Below are positions 33,432 to 41,574 of a DNA stretch of 44,564 nt, in pieces. The stretch is from an uncultured Bacilli bacterium (GTDB lineage Bacteria > Bacillota_I > Bacilli_A > RF39 > UBA660). The position numbers and the translations under genes were made by a program. Positions within the stretch are counted from its first letter, which is position 1. Each line of letters starts with the position of its first letter. Below the pieces are notes generated by a model. That model did no database searches. It was not told where the DNA came from and was given only the letters and a program-made list of their open reading frames with translations. The stretch is from positions 1-44,564 of the forward strand of contig CALVIR010000006.1 of assembly GCA_944331915.1 (NCBI GenBank). The letters are read 5' to 3'.

Positions 33432-35264
33432 TTAACTTACTAACTGTATTTCAAATGGTGAATTCAAGGTCCCATCACCATTTACAATTTGCACGTTAGA
33501 TTTTAGATTTATAGATGGCCGGACGCCGTACACAGTGGACGGATTGTAGCTGGCCGCGTTGCCAGTGCTGTACACGCTCCACACGTAAGACGCACTATAT
33601 GGTGTTATGGTCCAATAATATGTATTGTTACCATATCTATCAAATTGTCCTGCCATTAATTCTCCTAAGCGTAGTAATCCTACCTTTGCTGTTGTCGTAC
33701 TTGATGTCAGAATATTATCCGTAGTATTTGTATATTTGGCTAGTTTATATGAGGCACCACTTCCTGCTGTTCCCAAATACCATGTTGTCGCATCTTCTAT
33801 CATTGCTATATCTTCATCAGTCAAATAGCCATTTCCCGTATTCAAATAGTCATTATTCAAAAATGTTCCTATTGTATTAGTACTTGAAAATGTTGCATTA
33901 CTACCAAAAGCATTTGTTACAAACGTCCCTTCACTCTTTAACGGTTCTGCACTGACTATTTTAGTACCACTACCATTTTCATGACTTACTATTCGATATA
34001 GATTATTTTCGCCACTACCAAATCTTATGTATTCTCCACTATATCTACTGGAAAGTAGTGTTCCTGATAGATTAGTATCATTATCGCCATTTAAGCGATA
34101 AGGGTTATCTATCGTTCCATCACCATCTACGATACGAACGCTAGATTTTAGATTTATAGATGGCCGGACGCCGTACGCAGAGGCCGGATTGTAGCCGCTG
34201 CCCGCGTAGCCATTGCCGCCCACGTCCCACACGTAAGACGCACTATAAGGAGTGATACTCCACCAATAAAGTCCGTTGTTTAAATAACCATTACTATAAG
34301 TAGTACCACTATAACTCATAGTATATTCATATATATTTAAAAGCCCTACCGCATCAGTTACCACTATAGTAGACTCAGGCTTACTTGTAGATGTAGTTAA
34401 TGTAGCATTCCATACGCTATCCATCTTTATAAATTTCTCTGGTTCTCTTAAATTACCCAAAAAACCATCCACACTCGTATCATTTAACCACTCTTCCATA
34501 TAACTACCTTCAAAAGCAGTACTACCACTTGAATAAGTAATTGTACTTATATTCCACTGAGTCACCAACTTAACACTATTATCAGCAGGATCTATACTTA
34601 CTGCTCTCCATAACTTTCCACTATACCAGATATAATTATTTGGATCTGTTCCTGTTATAAATGTTTGATCTGGATCTGTTGTATTTATCGCTCCATTTTC
34701 TCCTACTCCTGCAAGTAATACCTCTGCTACTGTTGGATCACTCATTTCTTCAAACAAATGCCCATTACTAGGTAGTGCTAAATCATTATAATCTAGTCCT
34801 ACTTGTACTCCTAAGGTAACTGTTGCATTACTACCAGAATTATTAGTTACCCTTATCTTATAAACATTACTAGCTCCGACACTACCATCTGCTTCCAAAT
34901 TAACCCCTGTTGCTGCAGGTGGTGTACTTAAGCCATCCCCTGTTACATATCCAGCAGTTACTCCATCAGGTAATGCTCCTACGTAATAGAAATTAAATCT
35001 TGCTATTCTACTATTAGGATTACTTAGAGTAACTGTAAACTCTTTAGTCTCTCCACTATTAACACTAAGTATATTTCCACTAGCTCCATCAATACTTAAA
35101 TCATATGACAATGTTCCTGTTACAATACTAATAGCATTACTCTTTTCTTTACTAACTGTAAACATCGCATATGAATAATATCCACCTACTATTAGTAATG
35201 TTAATATAATCACTACTAACATATAAATCTTACTAAATTTTGTTTCTAACAGTATTTTTTTCAT
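33432..35264 (-). CDS. Surface protein with two DUF6273-like hypervariable domains
   Basis: Residues 13-33 (IYMLVVIILTLLIVGGYYSYA) form a membrane anchor, followed by a TasA/camelysin-like segment (FTVSKEKSNAISIVTGTLSYDLSIDG) and an Ig-like beta domain to about 170. Two copies of a roughly 200-residue DUF6273-like domain follow. Each ends W(S/T)ITPYSASYVW, a variable stretch of about 16 residues, then YGVRPSINLKS. In both copies the variable stretch (about 33495-33595 and 34145-34250) is very GC-rich against an AT-rich gene and uses codons that are rare here (CGG, CCG, GCG). Copies differ only at first and second codon positions there. The GVRP ending recalls C-type-lectin-like variable proteins. 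The protein is 610 residues and should be exposed at the cell surface. Confidence 0.7.
   Translation of the reverse strand: MKKILLETKFSKIYMLVVIILTLLIVGGYYSYAMFTVSKEKSNAISIVTGTLSYDLSIDGASGNILSVNSGETKEFTVTLSNPNSRIARFNFYYVGALPDGVTAGYVTGDGLSTPPAATGVNLEADGSVGASNVYKIRVTNNSGSNATVTLGVQVGLDYNDLALPSNGHLFEEMSDPTVAEVLLAGVGENGAINTTDPDQTFITGTDPNNYIWYSGKLWRAVSIDPADNSVKLVTQWNISTITYSSGSTAFEGSYMEEWLNDTSVDGFLGNLREPEKFIKMDSVWNATLTTSTSKPESTIVVTDAVGLLNIYEYTMSYSGTTYSNGYLNNGLYWWSITPYSASYVWDVGGNGYAGSGYNPASAYGVRPSINLKSSVRIVDGDGTIDNPYRLNGDNDTNLSGTLLSSRYSGEYIRFGSGENNLYRIVSHENGSGTKIVSAEPLKSEGTFVTNAFGSNATFSSTNTIGTFLNNDYLNTGNGYLTDEDIAMIEDATTWYLGTAGSGASYKLAKYTNTTDNILTSSTTTAKVGLLRLGELMAGQFDRYGNNTYYWTITPYSASYVWSVYSTGNAASYNPSTVYGVRPSINLKSNVQIVNGDGTLNSPFEIQLVS
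33498..33596 (-). repeat. Variable repeat 1 (candidate DGR target)
   Basis: This is the C-terminal copy. It begins with a 21-base block ending in TACGTGTGG, followed by codons AGC GTG TAC AGC ACT GGC, then AAC GCG GCC AGC TAC. It closes with a 34-base block starting TACGGCGTCCGGCCA. Both end blocks are identical to those of the second copy at 34143-34248. The variable codons end almost only in C, T or G while the first two bases change. Confidence 0.65.
34143..34248 (-). repeat. Variable repeat 2 (candidate DGR target)
   Basis: This internal copy has the same 21-base opening and 34-base closing blocks as repeat 1. Between them are 17 codons against 16: GAC GTG GGC GGC AAT GGC, then TAC GCG GGC AGC GGC TAC, and onward. 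Nine codons differ by substitution, and one GGC codon is extra. No difference falls on a third codon position. Confidence 0.65.
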
Positions 35265-35307
35265 TTTTTACTCCTTTTTAAATATAGATATTCTTGACAT
35301 TATTTAC

Positions 35308-35313
35308 ATTATA
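35308..35313 (-). promoter_or_regulatory. -10 box of the variable surface protein gene
   Basis: TATAAT on the - strand lies 44 bases before the ATG, which has AAAGGAG in front. The -35 region is weak (TGTATA). A second TATGAT lies at 35402-35407, directly before the hairpin at 35374-35397. Confidence 0.45.
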
Positions 35314-35367
35314 CCCTGTTTTTTAAGTTCTATACATCTAGTTATATAACCAGTTTACAAAACACAC

Positions 35368-35398
35368 TAAAAAGAACAGAATACGCCTATCCTGTTCC
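35368..35398 (-). terminator. Attenuator-like hairpin in the surface gene leader
   Basis: On the - strand GAACAG-12 bases-CTGTTC is followed by TTTTT. It lies between an upstream -10-like box and the proximal promoter of the surface protein gene, so it would stop transcripts starting farther upstream. Confidence 0.4.
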
Positions 35399-35438
35399 AT
35401 TATCATATTGAAAGAAAGTACTTATTTGTTTAAAACTA

Positions 35439-35447
35439 CCCCCCCCC
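35439..35447. repeat. Homopolymer of nine C in the surface gene's upstream region
   Basis: Nine C in a row (nine G on the surface gene's strand) is the only long G/C run in a very AT-rich window. It sits in the 475-base gap between the variable surface protein gene and the RhuM remnant. The rest of this gap holds the promoter boxes and hairpin listed separately and no gene. Confidence 0.8.
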
Positions 35448-35739
35448 AGTTAACACATTGTGAACTGAATACTCTTGCCATTTTCATACCTTCTTTCCTA
35501 TAGATTGACGAATTAATTTACCCTGGAAATTTAAATTAGTCTATCTACTATTCTTTTCTTACCTTGATATCTTTTAGTTAATTATATACTATATTTAATC
35601 ATTTCGACAATACTAAATATTAGAATAGACAAACTCTTTACACTTATTATCCATAGCTAAAAAACTAACTTTACTACTGACAAAATCAGTATATACGATA
35701 TAATTATATTGATGGCGACTTTATAACTATATAGAAAGG

Positions 35740-36670
35740 ATGATTAAATTGGAAAATAATAATGTAATAGAAAATAAGTTTTTAATATACGAGGCAGAAA
35801 ATAATATTAAAGTTGAAGTTATTTTAGAAGAAGAAAATGTTTGGCTTACTCAAGAACAGATAAGTAAATTATATAATAAGGCTAAGTCTACAATTAATGA
35901 ACATATCAAGAATATATTTGAAGAAGAAGAATTAGATAAAAATTCAGTTATTCGGAATTTCCGAACAACTGCCAAAGATGGTAAATCATATAATATTAAT
36001 TATTATAATCTTGAAATGATAATTGCTATTGGGTTCCGTGTAAAATCGAAAGAAGGCACTAAATTTAGAATGTGGGCTAACGAAAAATTAAAAGAATATT
36101 TAGTAAAAGGATATAAGATCAAGCGAAAAAGTCTTTTGGAGAAAAATATTAGATATATATGCTACCTCAATTGATTATAATCCTAAGAAAGAAATTACAA
36201 TTAATTTTTTCAAAACTATCCAAAACAAAATGCACTATGCAGTTTCTAATAATACTGCTGCAGAAATAGTTTATAATAGAGTTGATAGTACTAAAGATAA
36301 TATAGGTCTTACAAATTTTAAAGGAGATATGCCTACCAGAAAAGAAACAGAAATTGCTAAAAATTATTTAACTCATGAAGAGCTACAAGTTTTAAATAGA
36401 TTAGTGTCTGCTTATCTTGAGCTTGCTGAGATTAATGCTTTAAAAAGAAAAGCAATGACAATGCAAGATTGGATTAATGAATTAGATAATTTCTTAAAAT
36501 TGACACATAATGATATATTACATACTAAAGGTAACATTTCACCTGAAGAAGCTTTAAAAAAGGCTTATGAAGAATACGATAAATATATGCAAAATCATTT
36601 AACTAAAGCTGAAAAAGATTATTTAGAGATTATGAATATCGAAATAAAGGAAATAAATAATAATTATTAA
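35740..36670 (+). pseudogene. rhuM: RhuM family protein, broken by an internal deletion
   Basis: RhuM-like proteins are about 330-residue proteins of mobile and defence regions, with an N-terminal HTH part and no settled function. The first frame (to 36174) has VWLTQEQISKLYNKAKSTINEHIKNIFEEEELDKNSVIRNFRTTAKDGKSYNINYYNLEMIIAIGFRV and runs to EYLVKGYK. From about 36115 the family sequence resumes in another frame: IRSSEKVFWRKILDIYATSIDYNPKKEITINFF, then MHYAVSNNTAAEIVYNR to the end. The segment that normally lies between (the YFDELLxxIRD part) is missing, so a deletion not divisible by three joined the two halves. The remainder is well conserved, so the loss seems recent. The start is uncertain (ATG 35740 or TTG 35749). 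Confidence 0.8.
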
Positions 36671-36850
36671 TGCCATAATAAAAACTTAGGCTATTCATTA
36701 TACCAATGTTCTCTATAATGATATTGCTTTTTTAAAACATACTTTTAAATCTCATCTTTACACTAAAGAATTAATTTATTATTTTCTTTAGAACTAATGA
36801 CTTTTAGAAAGAAAATTGATACAATATAAATAATAAAACGAGGTGATAAG

Positions 36851-37843
36851 ATGAATGATTATATTCCGCCATTTAAAATTACAAATGAAATGTTAAAATT
36901 AGTTTCAAATATTATGGAAAAAATAGGAAAACTAGATAATTACTCTAATTTAGACAAAACTCCATATTTAAGAAAACAAACTAAAATAAACTCAATTCAC
37001 TCTTCTCTAGCAATTGAAAATAACAGCCTAAGTCTAGGGCAAGTAAAAGATGTAATTAATGGTAAAATAGTTATTGGTAAACAAAAAGATATACAGGAAA
37101 TTAAAAATGCTTATAAAGCTTATGAGATGTTAAAAGATATCAATCCATATTCTATTGAAGATTTAAAAAAAGTTCATGGAATAATGACATTTTTAACAGT
37201 AAAACAATCTGGAGAGTTTAGAAAAGGTCCAGAAGGTGTATTTGATGGTGATAAATGTATCTTTATCTGCCCACCAGAAGAAATGGTTAATCCATTAATG
37301 AATAATTTATTTTCCTGGCTAAGAAAAAATAAAGAAATTATTCACCCCTTGATTTTATCTAGTGTTTTTCATTATGAATTTGTTTTTATTCATCCTTTTA
37401 GCGATGGAAATGGTAGAATGGCAAGACTATGGCAAAATTCACTATTATATCAATGGAAAGATATTTTCGAATATTTGCCCATTGAATCTAAGATTCATAA
37501 ATATCAAGAAGAATATTACAATGCAATTGCTGAAAGTCACAAAAATGGAAATTCAAATTGCTTTATAAATTTTATGTTAAAAATGATAGATGAAACACTA
37601 GATGAAGCTATAGAGACATCTTTTTTACCTATTACTAATGAACTTATTAATATAAATAGATTATTAGAGGCAATGGAATTAAATACCCCCCTAACTGCAA
37701 GTGAAATAATGGCAAAATTAGGAATAAAATCTAAAGAAACGCTAAGAAGTCAATATTTAGATCCAGCTATTAAACAAGGACTTATTAATCTTACTATTCC
37801 AGATAAACCTACAAGCAAAAACCAAAAATATTATAGGAATTAA
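36851..37843 (+). CDS. Fic family AMPylator-type protein, N-terminal inhibitory motif
   Basis: Fic proteins usually transfer AMP from ATP to a hydroxyl of a target protein. The catalytic loop is intact: HPFSDGNGRMAR at residues 181-192. An autoinhibitory helix of the form (S/T)xxxE(G/N) is seen at S52-LAI-E56-N57 in IHSSLAIENNSL, upstream of the Fic core, which makes it a class II Fic protein; its Glu56 would block ATP until released. The C-terminal 75 residues (LLEAMELNTPLTASEIMAKLGIKSKETLRSQYL) form a winged helix. At 330 residues it is a complete protein. GAGGTGATAAG precedes the ATG. It follows the RhuM remnant by 180 bases that hold no gene, so both may belong to one accessory patch. Targets are unknown. 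Confidence 0.88.
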   Translation: MNDYIPPFKITNEMLKLVSNIMEKIGKLDNYSNLDKTPYLRKQTKINSIHSSLAIENNSLSLGQVKDVINGKIVIGKQKDIQEIKNAYKAYEMLKDINPYSIEDLKKVHGIMTFLTVKQSGEFRKGPEGVFDGDKCIFICPPEEMVNPLMNNLFSWLRKNKEIIHPLILSSVFHYEFVFIHPFSDGNGRMARLWQNSLLYQWKDIFEYLPIESKIHKYQEEYYNAIAESHKNGNSNCFINFMLKMIDETLDEAIETSFLPITNELININRLLEAMELNTPLTASEIMAKLGIKSKETLRSQYLDPAIKQGLINLTIPDKPTSKNQKYYRN

Positions 37844-37873
37844 TTTTAAGTAGCATTTAAGCAAGATTTAAGC

Positions 37874-37904
37874 AAGATAACTATCCATTTAGTTATCTTT
37901 TTTA
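37874..37904 (+). terminator. Terminator after the Fic gene
   Basis: AAGATAACT-8 bases-AGTTATCTT followed by TTTTT lies 30 bases after the Fic stop. Confidence 0.75.
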
Positions 37905-37949
37905 TAAACAAATGTCCCTCATTCACATATCCTATAATAGGTGTTGCAT

Positions 37950-38711
37950 ATGACTATTAAATATAAAGATATTAATTTAAACTATGAGAAATATGGTGAT
38001 AATAAAAATGTTGTTATCATATTACCAGGTTGGGGAGAAACCCGTAATACTTTTCTAGAAATAATTAATATTTTAAAAATAGATTATACTGTTTATATCA
38101 TTGATTATCCAGGCTTTGGGAAAACTAATTTTCCTAATTATGATTTAACATTAGATGACTATGCCCATTTAATTATTCATTTTCTAACTGAATTAAACAT
38201 CAAAAAGCCTAATATAATCGCTCATTCTTTTGGTGGTAGAATTGCTATTCTTTTAAATAGCACTTATAATATCATATTCAAAAATCTTATCTTAATTGAT
38301 AGTGCTGGTATAAAGCCTAAAATGACTTTAAAGAAAAAATTACGCTTAAAGTGTTATAAAACTTTGCAAGCTTTTGCTAACCATCTTCCTAAGAAACTAA
38401 AAAAGAAATTTAAGACTTATTTGTTTAATAAATTTTCATCAAGTGACTATCAAGCTCTTAACCCTAAAATGCGTAATACATTTAAAAATATTATTAATAA
38501 AGATCTAACTAATAACCTTCCTAACGTTAATGCCAATACCTTAATACTATGGGGAGAAAAAGACCTAGATACTCCTTTAAGAGATGCTAAAATAATGCAC
38601 AAAAAAATAACAAAGAGTGAGCTTATTATTTTTCCTAATTGTACCCACTTTTGTTATTTAGAAAATACTTATGTCATTATCAGAATAATTCTCTGTTTCT
38701 TAGATGATTAG
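37950..38711 (+). CDS. Alpha/beta hydrolase
   Basis: This is a serine hydrolase of the alpha/beta fold. The oxyanion region is ILPGWGETRNTF, the nucleophile elbow AHSFGGR (Ser at about residue 91), the acid is probably the Asp in LILWGEKDLDTPL, and the histidine is in PNCTHFCYLEN near the C-terminus. A lysine-rich stretch between about 130 and 160 (KMTLKKKLRLKCYK, LPKKLKKKFKTYLFNKF) forms the lid. ATG at 37950 has AGGTG at good distance. Length is 253 residues, normal. The substrate cannot be told; the family includes lipases, esterases and C-C hydrolases. It converges with the DUF2207 gene. Confidence 0.8.
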   Translation: MTIKYKDINLNYEKYGDNKNVVIILPGWGETRNTFLEIINILKIDYTVYIIDYPGFGKTNFPNYDLTLDDYAHLIIHFLTELNIKKPNIIAHSFGGRIAILLNSTYNIIFKNLILIDSAGIKPKMTLKKKLRLKCYKTLQAFANHLPKKLKKKFKTYLFNKFSSSDYQALNPKMRNTFKNIINKDLTNNLPNVNANTLILWGEKDLDTPLRDAKIMHKKITKSELIIFPNCTHFCYLENTYVIIRIILCFLDD

Positions 38712-38722
38712 AAAGAAACGAC

Positions 38723-40639
38723 TTAGAAACGGCCGCCTCCACCTCCACCACCGAAGGAACCTCCACCACCAATAGAGCCTCCTCCAAAACCAGTTCCACT
38801 AAATCTTTGACTAGCTGCAATTGATGATCTTGATGAAGCAATTGCTGTATGAACACTATTATTAATACTTGAATAAATACTTGATGTTACTAAATAATGA
38901 GTAAGGAATGGATCATAACCCATATAAACTGTACTTGTATTAGTATCAATAGAAGCTACTTTTATTTCCATTTCTTTCGACAATTTATCTGCACAATCTA
39001 AGACAACTGCATATACCAAATATTTATCCCATAAAGCTACCTCTGGTAATTCTTTTTCATCAAACCTACTAAAATCCTCTAAGAATCTCTTATGAGCCAT
39101 CCATTCGGCATAATGTAAAGCCCCTTTCTTAGTATAAGATCGTCTTGTTAAAACAAATATTATTAAAATAAAAATAAGAACAAAAATAATACTAGCTAAT
39201 ATTGAAAGTTCAAGAGAAAAATTAACAAATAATAACAATATTCCCAAAATGCAAAGAATAACTGTTGGAACTATCATACCAGAGTTAGTATTATAGAACC
39301 CTTCTTTTTTCCCAAGTTTCGTAGCTGTTTTTATAAAGTTATTATAAATATTCATAAAACTTTTAGCATTATTTAAACTAGAACAATGTTTCTTTATTGA
39401 AGATAAAATAACCTCTTTAGAATTTCCTACCTCGTTAATAATTAAATTTAAAGCAATCTTCTCTACATCAGTTAAACTATTTTCATCATATTCTTGTAAT
39501 ACTAGTTTATAGTCTGCTTTTTTCTTGCTTTCAACCTTTTCAACTTTTAGTACTTTTTTATAAATTAAATTCAGTATTGTTGCTGATAAACTTTTTTCAG
39601 TAACATTTACATCTAACAAATATTCTAAAACATATGGACCATAATCACCTGGAAAATCTCTAAAATATTCCATATTAAAATTAGTTTTCTTTGTACTTTT
39701 TTCTTTTAAATAAGCAACAACAGCAATAAGTATAGCTACTATAATCCAAATAATACTTACTATTGTCATAATAGTATTAGTTCTATTTATCGTCTCTCTT
39801 TCCGCATTCGCTTCCTCACTAAGTTTAGTCTGATAAGAAATAATAGCATCTTTTGCTTCAAAACCACTATATTTACTAGCATACGGTACTAAAGTTTTAT
39901 TAAAGATTAATCTTACACTAACAGGATTATAAGCTCCCAGAAAATTAAATGTACCCACCGCTTCTTTATTAGTAGTTCTTTCAATATTACCATTTAAAGG
40001 TCCATGCAACCAGACTCTATAATCATCATCACTATTAGGTAATACAACTTTAACCTCAAAGTCATCTATATTTTCATTATAGCCATTACCTAAAACATTC
40101 CAAGCAAACTCCGCAATATCATCATGAACGACAACAACATTTGTAACTGTATATTCTATATAGAATATCTCATCTAAACTACTAGGATTATAAAGTTTTA
40201 AGTAAGTATCACTTCTTGAATCATAATTAATATACTTACCACTTTCCCCATCGCTAGCATAACTAACCTCATCAAAATAGTTGATATTATTATTAAAATC
40301 ATCAAAAGTAAGTTCTCCATCATCTAAAATTGCACCAGCTCTTACATTAATAATACTATCACCGTTATATAAGGTACTATCTCCTTCTACATCTTTAACC
40401 GTCCCTGTCGCATAACTAGCATTAGAATTAGCAGCGAAAACTATTCTCTCTAATCCATTATAATCCCCATTTAACTTAATGAGCTCTCTTACTCTAATAG
40501 AACCATCCTCTTCTATATTTATTAAACTCAAGAACTTTTCAGTTGGTTCACTATCAAAAGCTGTAAGTAAAATTGATAAACCAAAAATAGATACTAATGC
40601 AATAAGTGTTACTACTATAACATTCTTATTTTTACCCAT
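38723..40639 (-). CDS. DUF2207 membrane protein (YciQ-like)
   Basis: There is an N-terminal signal/anchor (VIVVTLIALVSIFGLSILLTAF), then an extracellular beta-rich DUF2207 domain to about 270 (RVRELIKLNGDYNGLERIVF, SIINVRAGAIL). A first membrane helix (TIMTIVSIIWIIVAILIAVVAYL) and a cytosolic part follow, then two more helices (VPTVILCILGILLLFVNFSLELSILASIIFVLIFILIIFVL). The end is a glycine-rich tail finishing GGGGGGGRF, the usual mark of this family. The role is unknown. It is the partner of LemA in many genomes, as here. ATG at 40639 lies behind AAGGAG; an in-frame GTG overlaps that site. A terminator-like stem separates it from lemA and may lower its expression. Confidence 0.85.
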   Translation of the reverse strand: MGKNKNVIVVTLIALVSIFGLSILLTAFDSEPTEKFLSLINIEEDGSIRVRELIKLNGDYNGLERIVFAANSNASYATGTVKDVEGDSTLYNGDSIINVRAGAILDDGELTFDDFNNNINYFDEVSYASDGESGKYINYDSRSDTYLKLYNPSSLDEIFYIEYTVTNVVVVHDDIAEFAWNVLGNGYNENIDDFEVKVVLPNSDDDYRVWLHGPLNGNIERTTNKEAVGTFNFLGAYNPVSVRLIFNKTLVPYASKYSGFEAKDAIISYQTKLSEEANAERETINRTNTIMTIVSIIWIIVAILIAVVAYLKEKSTKKTNFNMEYFRDFPGDYGPYVLEYLLDVNVTEKSLSATILNLIYKKVLKVEKVESKKKADYKLVLQEYDENSLTDVEKIALNLIINEVGNSKEVILSSIKKHCSSLNNAKSFMNIYNNFIKTATKLGKKEGFYNTNSGMIVPTVILCILGILLLFVNFSLELSILASIIFVLIFILIIFVLTRRSYTKKGALHYAEWMAHKRFLEDFSRFDEKELPEVALWDKYLVYAVVLDCADKLSKEMEIKVASIDTNTSTVYMGYDPFLTHYLVTSSIYSSINNSVHTAIASSRSSIAASQRFSGTGFGGGSIGGGGSFGGGGGGGRF

Positions 40640-40655
40640 ATAATTCACTCCTTAG

Positions 40656-40679
40656 AAAAAAAGCTTGCTAAACAGCAAG
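40656..40679 (-). terminator. Partial terminator between lemA and the DUF2207 gene
   Basis: On the - strand CTTGCT-gttt-AGCAAG is followed by CTTTTTTT, directly after the lemA stop and 17 bases before the DUF2207 start. It would set a ratio between the two products. Confidence 0.65.
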
Positions 40680-40680
40680 T

Positions 40681-41244
40681 TTAAAATGATACTTTTGGTG
40701 CTTCTTTATCTTTATCATCTATTTCAAAGAATTCTTCTTCTTTAAAATGGGCTATACTTGCCACAATATTACTTGGTATAGATTGTACTTTATTATTATA
40801 AGTAAGTACCGTATCATTATAGAATTGTCTCATTGTACTTATTTTATCTTCAGTATCTCTTAAATCATTTTGCAAAGATATAAAGTTTTGATTAGCTTTC
40901 AAATCAGGATATGCTTCTGCTAAAGCAAATAAACGACTTAACATATTAGTAAGTTCTCCATTCGCTTTCATTTCTTCTTCTTTAGTTCCTGCTGTATTAA
41001 AACTATTTCTAGCACTAATAACATCATCTAAAGTAGATTTTTCATGAGTTGCATAACCTTTAACTGTTTCAACTAAATTTGGAATTAAATCCGCTCTTCT
41101 TTTAAGTTGCACATCAATTTGACTCCATTGATCTTTAACTCTATTTCTTAATGAAATTAATGAGTTATATGTAGCTACAAACCAAAGAACAATAATTACA
41201 ATAATGACTACTACAACTATCGCAATAATTAAACCTGTTGACAT
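40681..41244 (-). CDS. lemA: LemA family protein
   Basis: There is one N-terminal membrane helix ([26 protein letters not shown]) with a short outside tail, then a long three-helix cytoplasmic body with the family marks [63 protein letters not shown] and [24 protein letters not shown]. Length is 187 residues, standard. The molecular role is not settled; genetic neighbourhoods link it to DUF2207 and envelope functions. The ATG has GGAGGG in front, and a TATAAT lies at 41287-41292 on the - strand. Confidence 0.93.
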   Translation of the reverse strand: MSTGLIIAIVVVVIIVIIVLWFVATYNSLISLRNRVKDQWSQIDVQLKRRADLIPNLVETVKGYATHEKSTLDDVISARNSFNTAGTKEEEMKANGELTNMLSRLFALAEAYPDLKANQNFISLQNDLRDTEDKISTMRQFYNDTVLTYNNKVQSIPSNIVASIAHFKEEEFFEIDDKDKEAPKVSF

Positions 41245-41339
41245 ATTTTCCCTCCTTAAATTAATTATATATGAAATTAAAAAAAAATTATAGTATAAAT
41301 TAATAATTTATGGTAAAGATATGTCTAGGAGATGATTTT

Positions 41340-41540
41340 ATGAATATAGAAGGTTATATTATAAATAATTTTAAGAATGATAATAAGGAAGAAATATGTC
41401 AAGCTATTGAAGAATCTATAAAATCTAATGATGAGGTTACTCTTCCTGGTATGGGGGTATTCATGAAAATAATTTGGTCTCATTCTAATCAAAAGTTAAA
41501 AGATGAAATGTTAAGTATTCTTGAAAGTAATTTAAAGTAA
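41340..41540 (+). CDS. sspI: Small acid-soluble spore protein, SspI-like
   Basis: The 66 residues NNFKNDNKEEICQAIEESIKSNDEVTLPGMGVFMKIIWSHSNQKLKDEMLSILESNLK match the SspI pattern: a helix ending in IxSxxExxLPGxGVxxxxxWxxS, then a helix with KxEMLxxLExxLK. In Bacillus, SspI is made in the forespore under SigG. ATG at 41340 follows TAGGAGATG. The gene stands alone between the LemA unit and a terminator. It is short, but the match to the LPGxGV core is specific. If right, it implies spore formation in this organism or a recent sporulating ancestor. Confidence 0.75.
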   Translation: MNIEGYIINNFKNDNKEEICQAIEESIKSNDEVTLPGMGVFMKIIWSHSNQKLKDEMLSILESNLK

Positions 41541-41542
41541 CA

Positions 41543-41574
41543 AAAGAACTGTTAGAAAAAATCAACAGTTCTTT
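41543..41574. terminator. Bidirectional terminator after the SspI-like gene
   Basis: AAAGAACTGTT (41543-41553) and AACAGTTCTTT (41564-41574) form a perfect 11-bp stem between convergent genes. Confidence 0.75.

Noticed and set aside
33432-35264. A local DGR template repeat or reverse transcriptase
   Set aside because: Only the two target copies carry the closing block, and no gene in the window has the YxDD reverse transcriptase motif.
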